A stretch of 31,073 nucleotides of DNA from CAVSUR01 sp052143655 (GCA_052143655.1 JBKQSL010000282.1:1-31073); one strand, 5' to 3'. Shown: positions 14,437 to 25,284, numbered from the stretch's first letter. Notes: generated by a model from the sequence alone, not told the origin. Numbers and translations: made by a program.

Positions 14437-14804
14437 CACAGCACCTCCGGAGCCAGTGAGATGATCCGCATGAACCGCTTCTCCCGAAGCTCGCGGCCAA
14501 CCGGCCCGAAGATGCGGGTGCCGCGCGGATCACCGCCGTCCCGGATGAGGACGGCCGCATTCTCATCGAAGCGGATGTAGGAGCCGTCACCGCGGCGGCG
14601 CTCCTTGCGCGTGCGGACGACGACGGCCTTCACCACGTCGCCCTTCTTCACCCCGGCCCCGGGCAGGGCATCCTTCACCGTGGCCACGATGACGTCACCG
14701 ATGCCTGCGTATCGCCGGCCAGAGCCGCCGAGCACCCGGATGCACAAGATCTCCTTGGCTCCGGTGTTGTCGGCGACCTTGAGCCGCGACTCCTGCTGGA
14801 TCAC
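14436..14804 (-). CDS. rplN: 50S ribosomal protein L14
   Basis: L14 forms intersubunit bridges and is the binding site of the silencing factor RsfS. The 122-residue sequence is highly conserved: VIQQESRLKVADNTGAKEI, RRYAGIGDVIVATVKDA, KKGDVVKAVVVRTRKERRR, then RGTRIFGPVGRELREK. GTG start with AGGAG upstream. The TGA stop overlaps the rplX ATG. First gene of the spc cluster, after a 90-bp gap from rpsQ with two stems. Confidence 0.98.
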   Translation of the reverse strand: MIQQESRLKVADNTGAKEILCIRVLGGSGRRYAGIGDVIVATVKDALPGAGVKKGDVVKAVVVRTRKERRRGDGSYIRFDENAAVLIRDGGDPRGTRIFGPVGRELREKRFMRIISLAPEVL

Positions 14805-14826
14805 GTCAACTCCTGCTGCTAGCGCT

Positions 14827-14884
14827 CCGGCCTGTGCTCCAGGCCGGGCGGATCCTGGCGGGACCGGGCGGGAAGCCTCCCGCC
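14827..14884 (-). promoter_or_regulatory. Two hairpins between rpsQ and rplN
   Basis: A perfect 8-bp stem (14827-14834 with 14840-14847, CCGGCCTG/CAGGCCGG) and a 7-bp stem (14867-14873 with 14878-14884, GGCGGGA/TCCCGCC) lie at the S10/spc boundary. There is no U tract. They may mark RNA processing or partial termination. A 27-codon frame (GTG 14889 to TGA 14806) also spans this gap and ends one base before the rplN GTG; I do not call it a gene. Confidence 0.35.
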
Positions 14885-14894
14885 GGCACCTTCG

Positions 14895-15173
14895 TTACTT
14901 GGCCTTCTCCAAGATCTGCGCGACTCGCCAGCGCTTGGTCGCCGACATCGGCCGGGTCTCCATCAGCAGAACCCGGTCGCCGACGCCGCAGGCGTTCTCG
15001 CCGTCGTGAGCCTTGTATTTCTTGGTACGCCGGATGACCTTGCCGTACTTGGGGTGCTTGACCCGGTCTTCGACCTCTACGACGACGGTCTTGTCCATCT
15101 TGTCGCTGACGACCAGCCCCTCGCGGACCTTGCGGTAACCGCGGGAGACCGTCACGCTCTGCTCGTCACTCAT
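14895..15173 (-). CDS. rpsQ: 30S ribosomal protein S17
   Basis: S17 is an OB-fold primary binder of the 16S 5' domain. 92 residues: YRKVREGLVVSDKMDKTVVV, VKHPKYGKVIRRTKKYKAHD, GDRVLLMETRPMSATKRWRV, all family signatures. ATG start overlaps the 3' end of rpmC by eight bases. TAA stop. Last gene of the S10 cluster. Confidence 0.98.
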   Translation of the reverse strand: MSDEQSVTVSRGYRKVREGLVVSDKMDKTVVVEVEDRVKHPKYGKVIRRTKKYKAHDGENACGVGDRVLLMETRPMSATKRWRVAQILEKAK

Positions 15174-15405
15174 CCTCGTCCGCCTCCTGCGCCACGGTCA
15201 CGATGCCGAGCTCGCGCTCACGCTTCACCGTGTAGATGCGCGCGATTTCCTTCCGGACCGCCCGCAGGCGCCCGTGGCTTTCCAGCTGGCCGGTGGCCGC
15301 CTGGAAGCGCAGGTTGAACAGCTCGATCTTCGCCTCGGCGAGCTTGCCGTCGAGCTCCTCCTCGGTGGAGGTCCGCAGGTCAGCGGCTGCCAGTCCCTTG
15401 GCCAT
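15166..15405 (-). CDS. rpmC: 50S ribosomal protein L29
   Basis: L29 lies at the polypeptide exit next to L23. 79 residues: a helical pair with LDGKLAEAKIELFNLRFQAA, QLESHGRLRAVRKEIARI and an acidic tail EADEDE. I chose ATG 15405 rather than the adjacent GTG 15408 because it forms TGATG with the upstream micro-ORF. Actinobacterial junctions between rplP and rpmC often have this overlap. It overlaps rpsQ by eight bases. Confidence 0.96.
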   Translation of the reverse strand: MAKGLAAADLRTSTEEELDGKLAEAKIELFNLRFQAATGQLESHGRLRAVRKEIARIYTVKRERELGIVTVAQEADEDE

Positions 15406-15482
15406 CACGCCTCACCCACTTCGCGCTTCACGAACTTTGCCCCTTCATGAGCGGAGCATCGGCAGCTTGTGCACGCGTGCAT
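15405..15482 (-). CDS. 25-codon micro-ORF, a decayed duplicate of the rplP 3' end
   Basis: The frame starts with ATG overlapping the rplP TGA (TGATG) and ends with TGA overlapping the rpmC ATG (TGATG). It begins MHACTSCRCSAHEG and ends KFVKREVGEA, the last ten residues of L16 exactly. At DNA level 15405-15474 aligns with 15482-15538, the last 18 codons and stop of rplP, with one insertion of about 12 bases and scattered substitutions. This is a tandem duplication whose downstream copy has diverged while keeping an open, overlapping frame. Whether the Cys/His-rich peptide is made is unknown; it may serve only to carry ribosomes from rplP to rpmC. Confidence 0.45.
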   Translation of the reverse strand: MHACTSCRCSAHEGAKFVKREVGEA

Positions 15483-15901
15483 CAGGCTTCACCAACCTCT
15501 CGCTTCACGAACTTGCACTTCATCGGGAGCTTGTGCATCGCGCGGCGCAGCGCCTCGCGGGCCACCGGCTCGGGCACGCCCGACAGCTCGAACATCACCC
15601 GGCCGGGCTTGACGTTGGCCACCCACCACTCCGGGGCGCCCTTGCCCGAGCCCATCCGGGTCTCAGCCGGCTTCTTGGTCAGCGGCCGGTCCGGGTAGAT
15701 CGTGATCCAGACCTTCCCGCCACGCCGGATGTGCCGGGTCATCGCGATACGGGCGGCCTCGATCTGCCGGTTGGTCACGTACGAGTGCTCGACGGCCTGG
15801 ATGCCGTACTCGCCGAACGTCACCCTGGTGCCGCCCTTGGCCGCGCCATGGCGGTCCGGGCGGTGCTGCTTGCGGTGCTTGACCCGCCGCGGGATCAGCA
15901 T
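15482..15901 (-). CDS. rplP: 50S ribosomal protein L16
   Basis: L16 organises the A-site region of the large subunit and is required for late assembly. 139 residues: MLIPRRVKHRKQHRPDRHG, GEYGIQAVEHSYVTNRQIEA, IYPDRPLTKKPAETRMGSGK and GAPEWWVANVKPGRVMFEL, all typical; it ends KFVKREVGEA. ATG start three bases after rpsC. The stop is TGATG, entering a micro-ORF that repeats the gene's own last codons. Confidence 0.98.
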   Translation of the reverse strand: MLIPRRVKHRKQHRPDRHGAAKGGTRVTFGEYGIQAVEHSYVTNRQIEAARIAMTRHIRRGGKVWITIYPDRPLTKKPAETRMGSGKGAPEWWVANVKPGRVMFELSGVPEPVAREALRRAMHKLPMKCKFVKREVGEA

Positions 15902-15904
15902 GGC

Positions 15905-16767
<863 letters not shown>

Positions 16768-16768
<1 letters not shown>

Positions 16769-17178
16769 TAGCGGGTCCTCTCCCTGCTGGCCGATGCACG
16801 GCGGCCGGCGGCGGCGCGGCCGGCCGGGCCGCGGCCCGCGGTGCCGCCCTCATCGGACACGATCACCGTGATGTGGCTGGTGCGCTTGTTGATCCGGTAG
16901 CCCCGGCCCTGGGCGCGCGGCCGGAAGCGCTTGAGCGTCGGCCCCTCATCCACCCAGGCCGCCCGGACGACCAGCGAGCCGGCGTCGACCTGACTGGCCT
17001 GCGCGGCATTGGCGATGGCGCTGGCCAGTACCTTGCCGACCGGGTCGCTCGCCGACTGCGGTGCGAAGGCCAGCGCCGCCTGCGCTTCCTCGGCGGGCAT
17101 CCCGCGGATGAAGTCCACCACCCGGCGGGCCTTCCGCGGCGTGACGCGGACGTACCGCGCCTTCGCTCTAGCTTCCAT
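16768..17178 (-). CDS. rplV: 50S ribosomal protein L22
   Basis: L22 lines the exit tunnel. The core is MEARAKARYVRVTPRKARRV, DFIRGMPAEEAQAALAFAPQ, VDEGPTLKRFRPRAQGRGYR and INKRTSHITVIVSDE, with a Gly/Ala/Arg tail. I use ATG 17178, which matches homologues (136 residues). A second ATG at 17259 is in frame 27 codons upstream and has the same flanking sequence because the start region is duplicated. A 163-residue form would begin MALLARGATPG. The stop TAG overlaps the rpsC GTG. Confidence 0.95.
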
Positions 17179-17296
17179 TGCTAATAACTGCCTTTCAGCT
17201 CCTGCTCGTGGACCCTGCCCGGGGGTTCCGGGGGTGGCCCCCCGGGCTAGCAGAGCCATTGCTAGTAACTGCCTTTCAGCTCCTGCTCGTGGACCC
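17176..17296 (-). repeat. Duplicated rplV ribosome-binding and start region
   Basis: Forty bases at 17176-17215 recur at 17257-17296 with one mismatch. Each copy contains GAAAGGCAG and an ATG at the same spacing. The period is 81 bp, so the two ATGs share a frame. Between them is a stem (17217-17225 with 17239-17247, nine pairs, GCCCGGGGG/CCCCCGGGC). Copy 1 belongs to the family-typical start. Confidence 0.9.
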
Positions 17297-17305
17297 GGCG
17301 CCGCG

Positions 17306-17584
17306 CTAGCGGCGGCTGCGGCGGTCGTCCTTCACGTGGCTGCGGAAGGTCCGGGTGGGCGCGAACTCGCCGAGCTTGTGCCCGACCATCGCCTCGGTGA
17401 TGAAGACGGGCACGTGCTTGCGGCCGTCGTGCACGGCGATCGTATGGCCGAGCATCGCGGGCACGATCATGGAGCGGCGCGACCACGTCTTGATGACGTT
17501 CTTCGAGCCCTTGTCGTTCTGCAGGTCCACCTTCTTGATCAGGTGGTCATCCACGAACGGGCCCTTTTTCAGGCTACGAGGCAT
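17306..17584 (-). CDS. rpsS: 30S ribosomal protein S19
   Basis: S19 is in the 30S head with S13. 92 residues: MPRSLKKGPFVDDHLIKKVD, IKTWSRRSMIVPAMLGHTIA, VHDGRKHVPVFITEAMVGHK, LGEFAPTRTFRSHVKDDR, all standard. ATG start 12 bases after rplB, TAG stop. The gap to rplV is 127 bp, enlarged by the duplicated start region. Confidence 0.98.
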   Translation of the reverse strand: MPRSLKKGPFVDDHLIKKVDLQNDKGSKNVIKTWSRRSMIVPAMLGHTIAVHDGRKHVPVFITEAMVGHKLGEFAPTRTFRSHVKDDRRSRR

Positions 17585-17596
17585 GTGCAGCTGCTC

Positions 17597-18430
17597 CTAC
17601 CGCTTCTTCTTGCCGCGCCGGCGGCTGATCAACTTGTCACTGGACTTGTTAGCCCGGCGGGTGCGGCCCTCCGGCACGCCCCACGGGCTGACCGGGTGGC
17701 GGCCGCCGGAAGTCTTGCCCTCGCCGCCGCCGAGCGGGTGGTCCACCGGGTTCATCGCGACGCCGCGCACGCTCGGGCGGCGTCCCTTCCACCGGCTGCG
17801 GCCGGCCTTGCCGAGCTTGATGTTGCCCTGCTCGGCGTTGCCGACCTCGCCGACAGTGGCGCGGCAGCTGACGTCGACCCGCCGGATCTCGCCCGAGGGC
17901 ATGCGCAGCTGCGCGTAGCTGCCTTCCTTGGCCAGCAGCTGGACGCCTGAGCCGGCCGACCGGGCGATCTTGGCGCCGCCGCCGGGCCGCATCTCGATCG
18001 CGTGCACGACCGTGCCGGTCGGGATGTTGCGCAGCGGCAGGCAGTTGCCGGCCTTGATGTCGGCGGTCGGGCCGTTCTCCACCCGGTCCCCCTGCGTCAT
18101 GCCCTGGGGGGCGAGGATGTACCGCTTCTCGCCGTCGGCGTAGTGCAGCAGCGCAATCCGCGACGTGCGGTTCGGGTCGTACTCGATGTGCGCGACCTTG
18201 GCCGGCACGCCGTCCTTGTCGTTCCGGCGGAAGTCGATGACCCGGTAGGCGCGCTTGTGGCCGCCGCCCTGGTGCCGGGTGGTGATCCGGCCGTGCACGT
18301 TCCGCCCGCCGCGGCTGCTCAGCGGGCGCACCAGCGACTTCTCCGGCTCGGTGCGGGTCAGCTCGGAGAAGTCCGAGCCGCTCGCGCCCCGCCTGCCCGG
18401 CGTGGTCGGCTTGTACTTACGGATAGCCAT
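17597..18430 (-). CDS. rplB: 50S ribosomal protein L2
   Basis: L2 supports subunit association and the peptidyl transferase centre. 277 residues: NVHGRITTRHQGGGHKRAYR, IALLHYADGEKRYILAPQG, CRATVGEVGNAEQGNIKLG and the SGGRHPVSPWG block. In the segment MNPVDHPLGGGEG the first His (residue 231, His229 of E. coli) is kept, but the second, normally His in bacteria (His231 of E. coli), is Leu (CTC, 17732-17734). ATG start, TAG stop. Confidence 0.97.
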   Translation of the reverse strand: MAIRKYKPTTPGRRGASGSDFSELTRTEPEKSLVRPLSSRGGRNVHGRITTRHQGGGHKRAYRVIDFRRNDKDGVPAKVAHIEYDPNRTSRIALLHYADGEKRYILAPQGMTQGDRVENGPTADIKAGNCLPLRNIPTGTVVHAIEMRPGGGAKIARSAGSGVQLLAKEGSYAQLRMPSGEIRRVDVSCRATVGEVGNAEQGNIKLGKAGRSRWKGRRPSVRGVAMNPVDHPLGGGEGKTSGGRHPVSPWGVPEGRTRRANKSSDKLISRRRGKKKR

Positions 18431-18461
18431 GTCTGCTCAAGCTCCTGTGGAAGATCGCCGG

Positions 18462-18764
18462 CTAACCGACCGGGCCGCCGAAGACGTCGATCCGCTCGCC
18501 GGGAGCGAGGCTGACGATGGCGCGCTTGGTGTCCGGCCGCTTGCCCCAGCCGAACCGGGTCCGGCGCCGCTTGCCAGGCCGGTTCACGGTGTTGACGTTG
18601 GTCACCTTGACGCCGAAGACAGCCTCGACCGCCTGGCGGATCTGCGTCTTGTTCGTGCCGGGCGCGACGATGAAGGTGTACTTGCCGTCATCGAGCAGCC
18701 GGTAGCTCTTCTCCGAGATCACCGGCCGCAGCAGGATGTCCCGGGGGTTGGAGGTCTTGTTCAC
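18462..18764 (-). CDS. rplW: 50S ribosomal protein L23
   Basis: L23 sits at the tunnel exit and docks trigger factor and SRP. 100 residues: NPRDILLRPVISEKSYRLLD, YTFIVAPGTNKTQIRQAVEA, FGVKVTNVNTVNRPGKRRR. The trigger-factor contact Glu is kept in VISEKS. GTG start overlaps the rplD stop by four bases (GTGA). TAG stop, 31 bp before rplB. Confidence 0.98.
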   Translation of the reverse strand: MNKTSNPRDILLRPVISEKSYRLLDDGKYTFIVAPGTNKTQIRQAVEAVFGVKVTNVNTVNRPGKRRRTRFGWGKRPDTKRAIVSLAPGERIDVFGGPVG

Positions 18765-19420
18765 TGCGATTCCTCCTCAGACCCCGCGCGCCTGGTGCCG
18801 GGCAGCGCCCGGGCGACGAAAGCATCCAGCGCGGCCCTGGTGAAGACCACGTAGTCGCTGACCAGGACGTCGTAGGTGTTCAGCTGACCGGGGTCGAGCA
18901 GGTGCACGTCGCGGGCGTTGCGCAGGCTCTTCCAGGTCACCTTGTCGGCGGCCGGGACAACGGCCAGCACCTGCGCGCCGGTCGCGCCGGTGGCCGCGAT
19001 CACGGCGGCCAGCGCGTCCTTCGTGCTCGGCACCTCGCCGTCGACCAGCTGCTCGACCACTGCCACCCGGCCGTGCCTGGCCCGGTCGGACAGCGCGCCG
19101 CGCAGCGCGGCGGCCTTCATCTTCTTGGGCGTCCGCTGGACGTAGGAGCGCGGCTGCGGACCGTGCACGGCGCCGCCGCCGACGAACTGCGGGGCCCGGA
19201 TCGAGCCCTGCCGGGCCCGGCCGGTGCCCTTCTGCCGGTAGGGCTTCCTGCCCCCGCCGCGCACGGCGCCGCGGGTTTTGGTGGCGTGCGTGCCCTGCCG
19301 GGCCGCCGCCTCCTGTGCCACCACCACCTGGTGGATCAGCGGCACGTTGACCGTGCCGTCGAAGATCTCCGCGGGCAGCTCGGCCGCGCCCTGCGCGGCG
19401 GCTGTCGTGGCCGGGCTCAT
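18761..19420 (-). CDS. rplD: 50S ribosomal protein L4
   Basis: L4 has a globular domain and a long loop that reaches the exit tunnel; in E. coli it represses the S10 operon. 219 residues: the loop with GTHATKTRGAVRGGGRKPYR, KGTGRARQGSIRAPQFVGGG and HGPQPRSYVQRTPKKMK is intact; then the ALRGALSDRA helix. ATG start overlaps the rplC stop (ATGA) and the stop overlaps rplW (GTGA). Confidence 0.97.
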   Translation of the reverse strand: MSPATTAAAQGAAELPAEIFDGTVNVPLIHQVVVAQEAAARQGTHATKTRGAVRGGGRKPYRQKGTGRARQGSIRAPQFVGGGAVHGPQPRSYVQRTPKKMKAAALRGALSDRARHGRVAVVEQLVDGEVPSTKDALAAVIAATGATGAQVLAVVPAADKVTWKSLRNARDVHLLDPGQLNTYDVLVSDYVVFTRAALDAFVARALPGTRRAGSEEESQ

Positions 19421-20100
19421 CGTGCCTCACTCGTCATCGGGCGCCCGCCGGGGGCGAGCGGGGTCTTGACGGCGCTGCGGACCAGCACCAGCGCGCCGGC
19501 CGGGCCGGGCACCGCGCCCTTGATCAGCAGCAGGCCGCGGCCGGCGTCCACGGCGTGCACGGTCAGGCTCTGTGCGGTGGTGCGCTCGCCGCCCATCCGG
19601 CCGGCCATCCGCAGGCCCTTGAACACGCGGCCCGGGTAGGAGCAGCCGCCGATGGACCCGGGGGCGCGGTGCTTGCGCTGGGTGCCGTGCGAGGAGGACA
19701 GGCCCTTGAATCCGTGCCGCTTCATCACGCCGGCGGTGCCCTTGCCCTTGCTGGTGGCGGTCACGTCGACGCGCTCGCCCGCGGCGAACGCCTCGGCGGT
19801 GACCTCCTGGCCGAGGGTGTACTCGGCCGCCAGGTCGGTGCGCAGCTCCACCAGGTAGCGCCGCGGCGTCACGTTCGCCTTGGCGAAATGACCGGCCCGC
19901 GGCTTGTTCACCTTGCGGGGGTCAATCTCGCCGTAGCCGAGCTGGACGCCCGAGTACCCGTCGGCGTCCGGGGTCCGTACCCCGGTCACCACGCAGGGGC
20001 CGGCCGACACCACGGTAACGGGCACGATCTTCCCGTCGTCGGCGAAGACCTGGGTCATGCCGAGCTTGGTGCCCAGGACGCCTTTGATCTGCTTGGTCAT
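19417..20100 (-). CDS. rplC: 50S ribosomal protein L3
   Basis: L3 is an early assembly protein whose extension approaches the peptidyl transferase centre. 227 residues: KGVLGTKLGMTQVFADDGKI, VPVTVVSAGPCVVTG, GYSGVQLGYGE, TSKGKGTAGVMKRHGFKGL and PGSIGGCSYPGRVFKGLRMA. ATG start 15 bases after rpsJ; overlaps rplD by ATGA. All expected blocks are present. Confidence 0.98.
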   Translation of the reverse strand: MTKQIKGVLGTKLGMTQVFADDGKIVPVTVVSAGPCVVTGVRTPDADGYSGVQLGYGEIDPRKVNKPRAGHFAKANVTPRRYLVELRTDLAAEYTLGQEVTAEAFAAGERVDVTATSKGKGTAGVMKRHGFKGLSSSHGTQRKHRAPGSIGGCSYPGRVFKGLRMAGRMGGERTTAQSLTVHAVDAGRGLLLIKGAVPGPAGALVLVRSAVKTPLAPGGRPMTSEAR

Positions 20101-20115
20101 TGTCGGTGCGTCCTT

Positions 20116-20424
20116 CTACAGCTTGATCTCGATGTCGACGCCGGCCGGCAGGTCGAGGCGCATCAGCGAGTCGACCGTCTTGGGCGTCGGGTCGATGATG
20201 TCGATCAGCCGCTTGTGCGTGCGCATCTCGAAGTGCTCGCGCGAGTCCTTGTACTTGTGTGGCGACCGGATCACGCAGTACACGTTCTTCTCGGTAGGCA
20301 GCGGCACCGGCCCAGCCACCTTCGCGCCCGTCCGCGTGACCGTATCCACGATCTTCCGCGCCGAGCTGTCAATGACCTCGTGATCATAGGCCTTAAGCCT
20401 GATCCGGATCTTCTGTCCCGCCAT
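20116..20424 (-). CDS. rpsJ: 30S ribosomal protein S10 (NusE)
   Basis: S10 is in the 30S head and also acts as NusE with NusB in antitermination and with NusG in transcription-translation coupling. 102 residues: MAGQKIRIRLKAYDHEVIDS, ARKIVDTVTRTGAKVAGPVP, LPTEKNVYCVIRSPHKYKDS, FEMRTHKRLIDIIDPTPKT. ATG start with GAGGACGAGG upstream. It opens the S10 cluster after a 191-bp gap from tuf. TAG stop. Confidence 0.98.
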   Translation of the reverse strand: MAGQKIRIRLKAYDHEVIDSSARKIVDTVTRTGAKVAGPVPLPTEKNVYCVIRSPHKYKDSREHFEMRTHKRLIDIIDPTPKTVDSLMRLDLPAGVDIEIKL

Positions 20425-20555
20425 GGGGGGCCTCGTCCTCTTCCGTACTGCGCTGTCTGCCAGTCTCTGTCTTACCTAGCCCCAGGGTGATCCACGTCCC
20501 GGCCCGGTCTGGCCCGGGACTCACCCGTGCTCTGTCCAGCCTGGGGTCCTAGTGG

Positions 20556-20587
20556 TCCGGGCCGACCGCGCTGCGCGTCGGCCCGGA
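20556..20587 (-). terminator. Hairpin after tuf, end of the str operon
   Basis: Ten perfect pairs (20557-20566 with 20577-20586, CCGGGCCGAC/GTCGGCCCGG), extended by one more, lie 28 bases after the tuf stop. A smaller stem (20594-20610) comes first, and another with a bulge (20496-20520) follows toward rpsJ. There is no U tract. I found no convincing promoter in the remaining 130 bp before rpsJ, so the S10 cluster may partly depend on readthrough. Confidence 0.55.
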
Positions 20588-20615
20588 GTCCGCTAGGGCC
20601 CCGAGCCCTAATCCC

Positions 20616-21809
20616 CTACTTGATCACCTTGGTGACCCGGCCGGCGCCGACAGTCCGGCCGCCCTCGCGGATGGCGAACCGCAGGCCCTCTTCCATGGCG
20701 ATCGGCTGGATCAGGTCCACCTTCATCTCGGTGTTGTCACCCGGCAGCACCATCTCGGTGCCCTCGGGCAGGTGCACCACGCCGGTCACGTCCGTGGTCC
20801 GGAAGTAGAACTGCGGACGGTAGTTGTTGAAGAAGGGCGTGTGCCGTCCGCCCTCGTCCTTGGACAGGATGTAGACCTGCGCATCGAACTCGGTGTGCGG
20901 GGTGTTGGTGCCCGGCTTGATGACGACCTGGCCGCGCTCCACGTCCTCGCGCTTGATGCCGCGCAGCAGCAGGCCCGCGTTGTCGCCGGCCATCCCCTCG
21001 TCCAGGATCTTGTGGAACATCTCGACGCCGGTGACCGTCGTGCTCTGTGCCTTCTCCTTGATCCCGATGATCTCGACTGTCTCGCCGGTGTGGATGACAC
21101 CGCGCTCGATCCGGCCGGTGACCACCGTGCCGCGGCCGGTGATCGAGAACACGTCCTCGACCGGCATCAGGAACGGCTTCTCGGTCTCGCGGACCGGCTC
21201 GGGGATGTTGTCATCGCAGGCCGCCATCAGCTCGACGACCTTCTCGCCCCACTCGGCGTCGCCCTCCAGCGCCTTCAGCGCCGATACCCGCACCACCGGC
21301 AGGTCGTCGCCGGGGAACTCATACGACGACAGCAGGTCGCGGACCTCCAGCTCGACGAGCTCGAGGATCTCCTCGTCGTCGACCATGTCGGCCTTGTTCA
21401 GCGCCACGACGATGTAGGGCACGCCGACCTGGCGGGCCAGCAGCACGTGCTCGCGGGTCTGCGGCATCGGGCCGTCGGTGGCCGCGACCACCAGGATCGC
21501 GCCGTCCATCTGCGCGGCACCGGTGATCATGTTCTTGATGTAGTCCGCGTGTCCGGGGCAGTCGACGTGCGCGTAGTGCCGCTTCTCGGTCTGGTACTCG
21601 ACGTGCGAGATCGAGATCGTGATGCCGCGCTCTTTCTCTTCCTTCGCGTTGTCGATCTGGTCGAACGGCGTGAACGGGTTCACGTCCGGGTACTTGTCGT
21701 GCAGCACCTTAGTGATGGCCGCGGTCAGCGTCGTCTTGCCGTGGTCGATATGACCGATGGTGCCGATGTTGACGTGCGGCTTGGTCCGCTCGAACTTGGC
21801 CTTCGCCAC
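20616..21809 (-). CDS. tuf: Elongation factor Tu
   Basis: EF-Tu delivers aminoacyl-tRNA to the ribosome with GTP. From GTG 21809 the protein is 397 residues, the usual length, beginning AKAKFERTKPHVNIGTIGHI after the start residue. G1 is GHIDHGKT, G3 is DCPGH and G4 is NKAD; domains 2 and 3 are complete. The frame is open upstream to 22034, but homologues and the GAGGAG site support 21809. It follows fusA by 109 bp, with a 16-bp palindrome between. TAG stop. Confidence 0.98.
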   Translation of the reverse strand: MAKAKFERTKPHVNIGTIGHIDHGKTTLTAAITKVLHDKYPDVNPFTPFDQIDNAKEEKERGITISISHVEYQTEKRHYAHVDCPGHADYIKNMITGAAQMDGAILVVAATDGPMPQTREHVLLARQVGVPYIVVALNKADMVDDEEILELVELEVRDLLSSYEFPGDDLPVVRVSALKALEGDAEWGEKVVELMAACDDNIPEPVRETEKPFLMPVEDVFSITGRGTVVTGRIERGVIHTGETVEIIGIKEKAQSTTVTGVEMFHKILDEGMAGDNAGLLLRGIKREDVERGQVVIKPGTNTPHTEFDAQVYILSKDEGGRHTPFFNNYRPQFYFRTTDVTGVVHLPEGTEMVLPGDNTEMKVDLIQPIAMEEGLRFAIREGGRTVGAGRVTKVIK

Positions 21810-21834
21810 TGGTCTCTCCTCGTTACGATCGTTT

Positions 21835-21850
21835 CCCCACCGCGGTGGGG
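21835..21850 (-). promoter_or_regulatory. 16-bp palindrome between fusA and tuf
   Basis: CCCCACCGCGGTGGGG is a perfect palindrome 25 bases upstream of the tuf start, just before its ribosome site. It could form a short stem in the mRNA, or be a protein-binding or RNA-processing site. There is no further support. Confidence 0.35.
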
Positions 21851-21918
21851 CCAGGCGATCTGCGCGCTCCTTGCTCGCGCCGGCTGCCTGGGCTGCTGCT
21901 GTTTCCTTGGCCTGCTGC

Positions 21919-24018
<2,100 letters not shown>

Positions 24019-24111
24019 TTCTGCGATCCTCGTTCCCCTGTGAGTCGCCGGGACGGTTCGTTCCGGCTTTGCGTGCTCTTAGCTTTTGGCTGTGTTCGTC
24101 AGGCGGCGCTG

Positions 24112-24582
24112 CTACCAGCGGTAGTGCGCGAACGCCTTGTTGGACTCGGCCATCTTGTGGGTGTCCTCGCGGCGCTTGACGCTGTTGCCCAGGCCGTTGC
24201 TGGCATCCAGCAGCTCGTTCATCAGCCGCTCGGTCATGGTCTTCTCCCGGCGCTGCCGCGAGTACGTGATCAGCCAGCGCAGCGCCAGCGTGGTGCTGCG
24301 GGACGCGCGCACCTCCACCGGCACCTGGTAGGTCGCGCCGCCGACCCGGCGGCTGCGGACCTCGAGGGTCGGCTTGACGTTGTCCAGCGCGCGCTTGAGT
24401 GTCACCACCGGGTCGTTGCCGGTCTTGTCCCGTGCGCCCTCAAGGGCGCCGTAGACAATGCGCTCGGCGAGCGACCGCTTGCCGTTGCGCAGCACCTTGT
24501 TCACCAGCGCGGTGACCAGCGGGGAGCCGTACACCGGGTCGGTGACGAGCTGCCTCTTGGTCGCGGGGCCCTTGCGCGGCAT
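24112..24582 (-). CDS. rpsG: 30S ribosomal protein S7
   Basis: S7 nucleates the 30S head and binds near the E site; in E. coli it represses the str operon. 156 residues: MPRKGPATKRQLVTDPVYGS, VTALVNKVLRNGKRSLAERI, NVKPTLEVRSRRVGGATYQ, VRASRSTTLALRWLITYSRQ, ending AHYRW. ATG start one base after rpsL. TAG stop. Confidence 0.98.
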   Translation of the reverse strand: MPRKGPATKRQLVTDPVYGSPLVTALVNKVLRNGKRSLAERIVYGALEGARDKTGNDPVVTLKRALDNVKPTLEVRSRRVGGATYQVPVEVRASRSTTLALRWLITYSRQRREKTMTERLMNELLDASNGLGNSVKRREDTHKMAESNKAFAHYRW

Positions 24583-24583
24583 G

Positions 24584-24958
<375 letters not shown>

Positions 24959-25278
24959 CGCGTCTCCGTCTTCGTCTGCTGCGGGCGCCCGTGGGCGCCC
25001 CGGTCGGTCCTGCTCTGCCGAGCCTTGCGTGCTCTGCTCATACTGGTGCCCGGCAGCCGGGGGCGGCTGCCAGGCAATTTCGCCTTCTCTGACCTGCGAT
25101 TTCGGCCCGTTCTTCGACCCCCGTGGTCGGGAGTGTCGCCGTCATCACGGTATCCCGCGCCCGTAAGGGCTCGGCACATCGGAGTGGGAGGCCTTCGCGC
25201 TGGCCGCCGGCTGCCGCCTGCCTTTCGGCTGCGGCGCCCGGGCCCACGCGCGCACGTACCCGTCAGCGACGGGCACGA
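24959..25278 (-). promoter_or_regulatory. Long leader of the str operon
   Basis: From the expected start near 25278 to the rpsL GTG there are about 320 nt with no supported gene. Stems seen: 25259-25264 with 25268-25273 (CCCGTC/GACGGG) at the very 5' end; 25047-25076 (7 plus 4 pairs); and two adjacent GGGCGCCC palindromes (24983-24990, 24993-25000) just before rpsL. A 35-codon frame (25145-25038, MTATLPTTGVEERAE at its start) has a weak GGGA upstream and could be a leader peptide. Control by structure is inference. Confidence 0.4.
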
Positions 25279-25284
25279 TCACTT

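Noticed and set aside
20970..20990. EF-Tu Ala278 beside the glycine contacted by GE2270A
   Set aside because: Both glycines linked to resistance in E. coli (257 and 275) are conserved here, so there is no support for a resistance allele.
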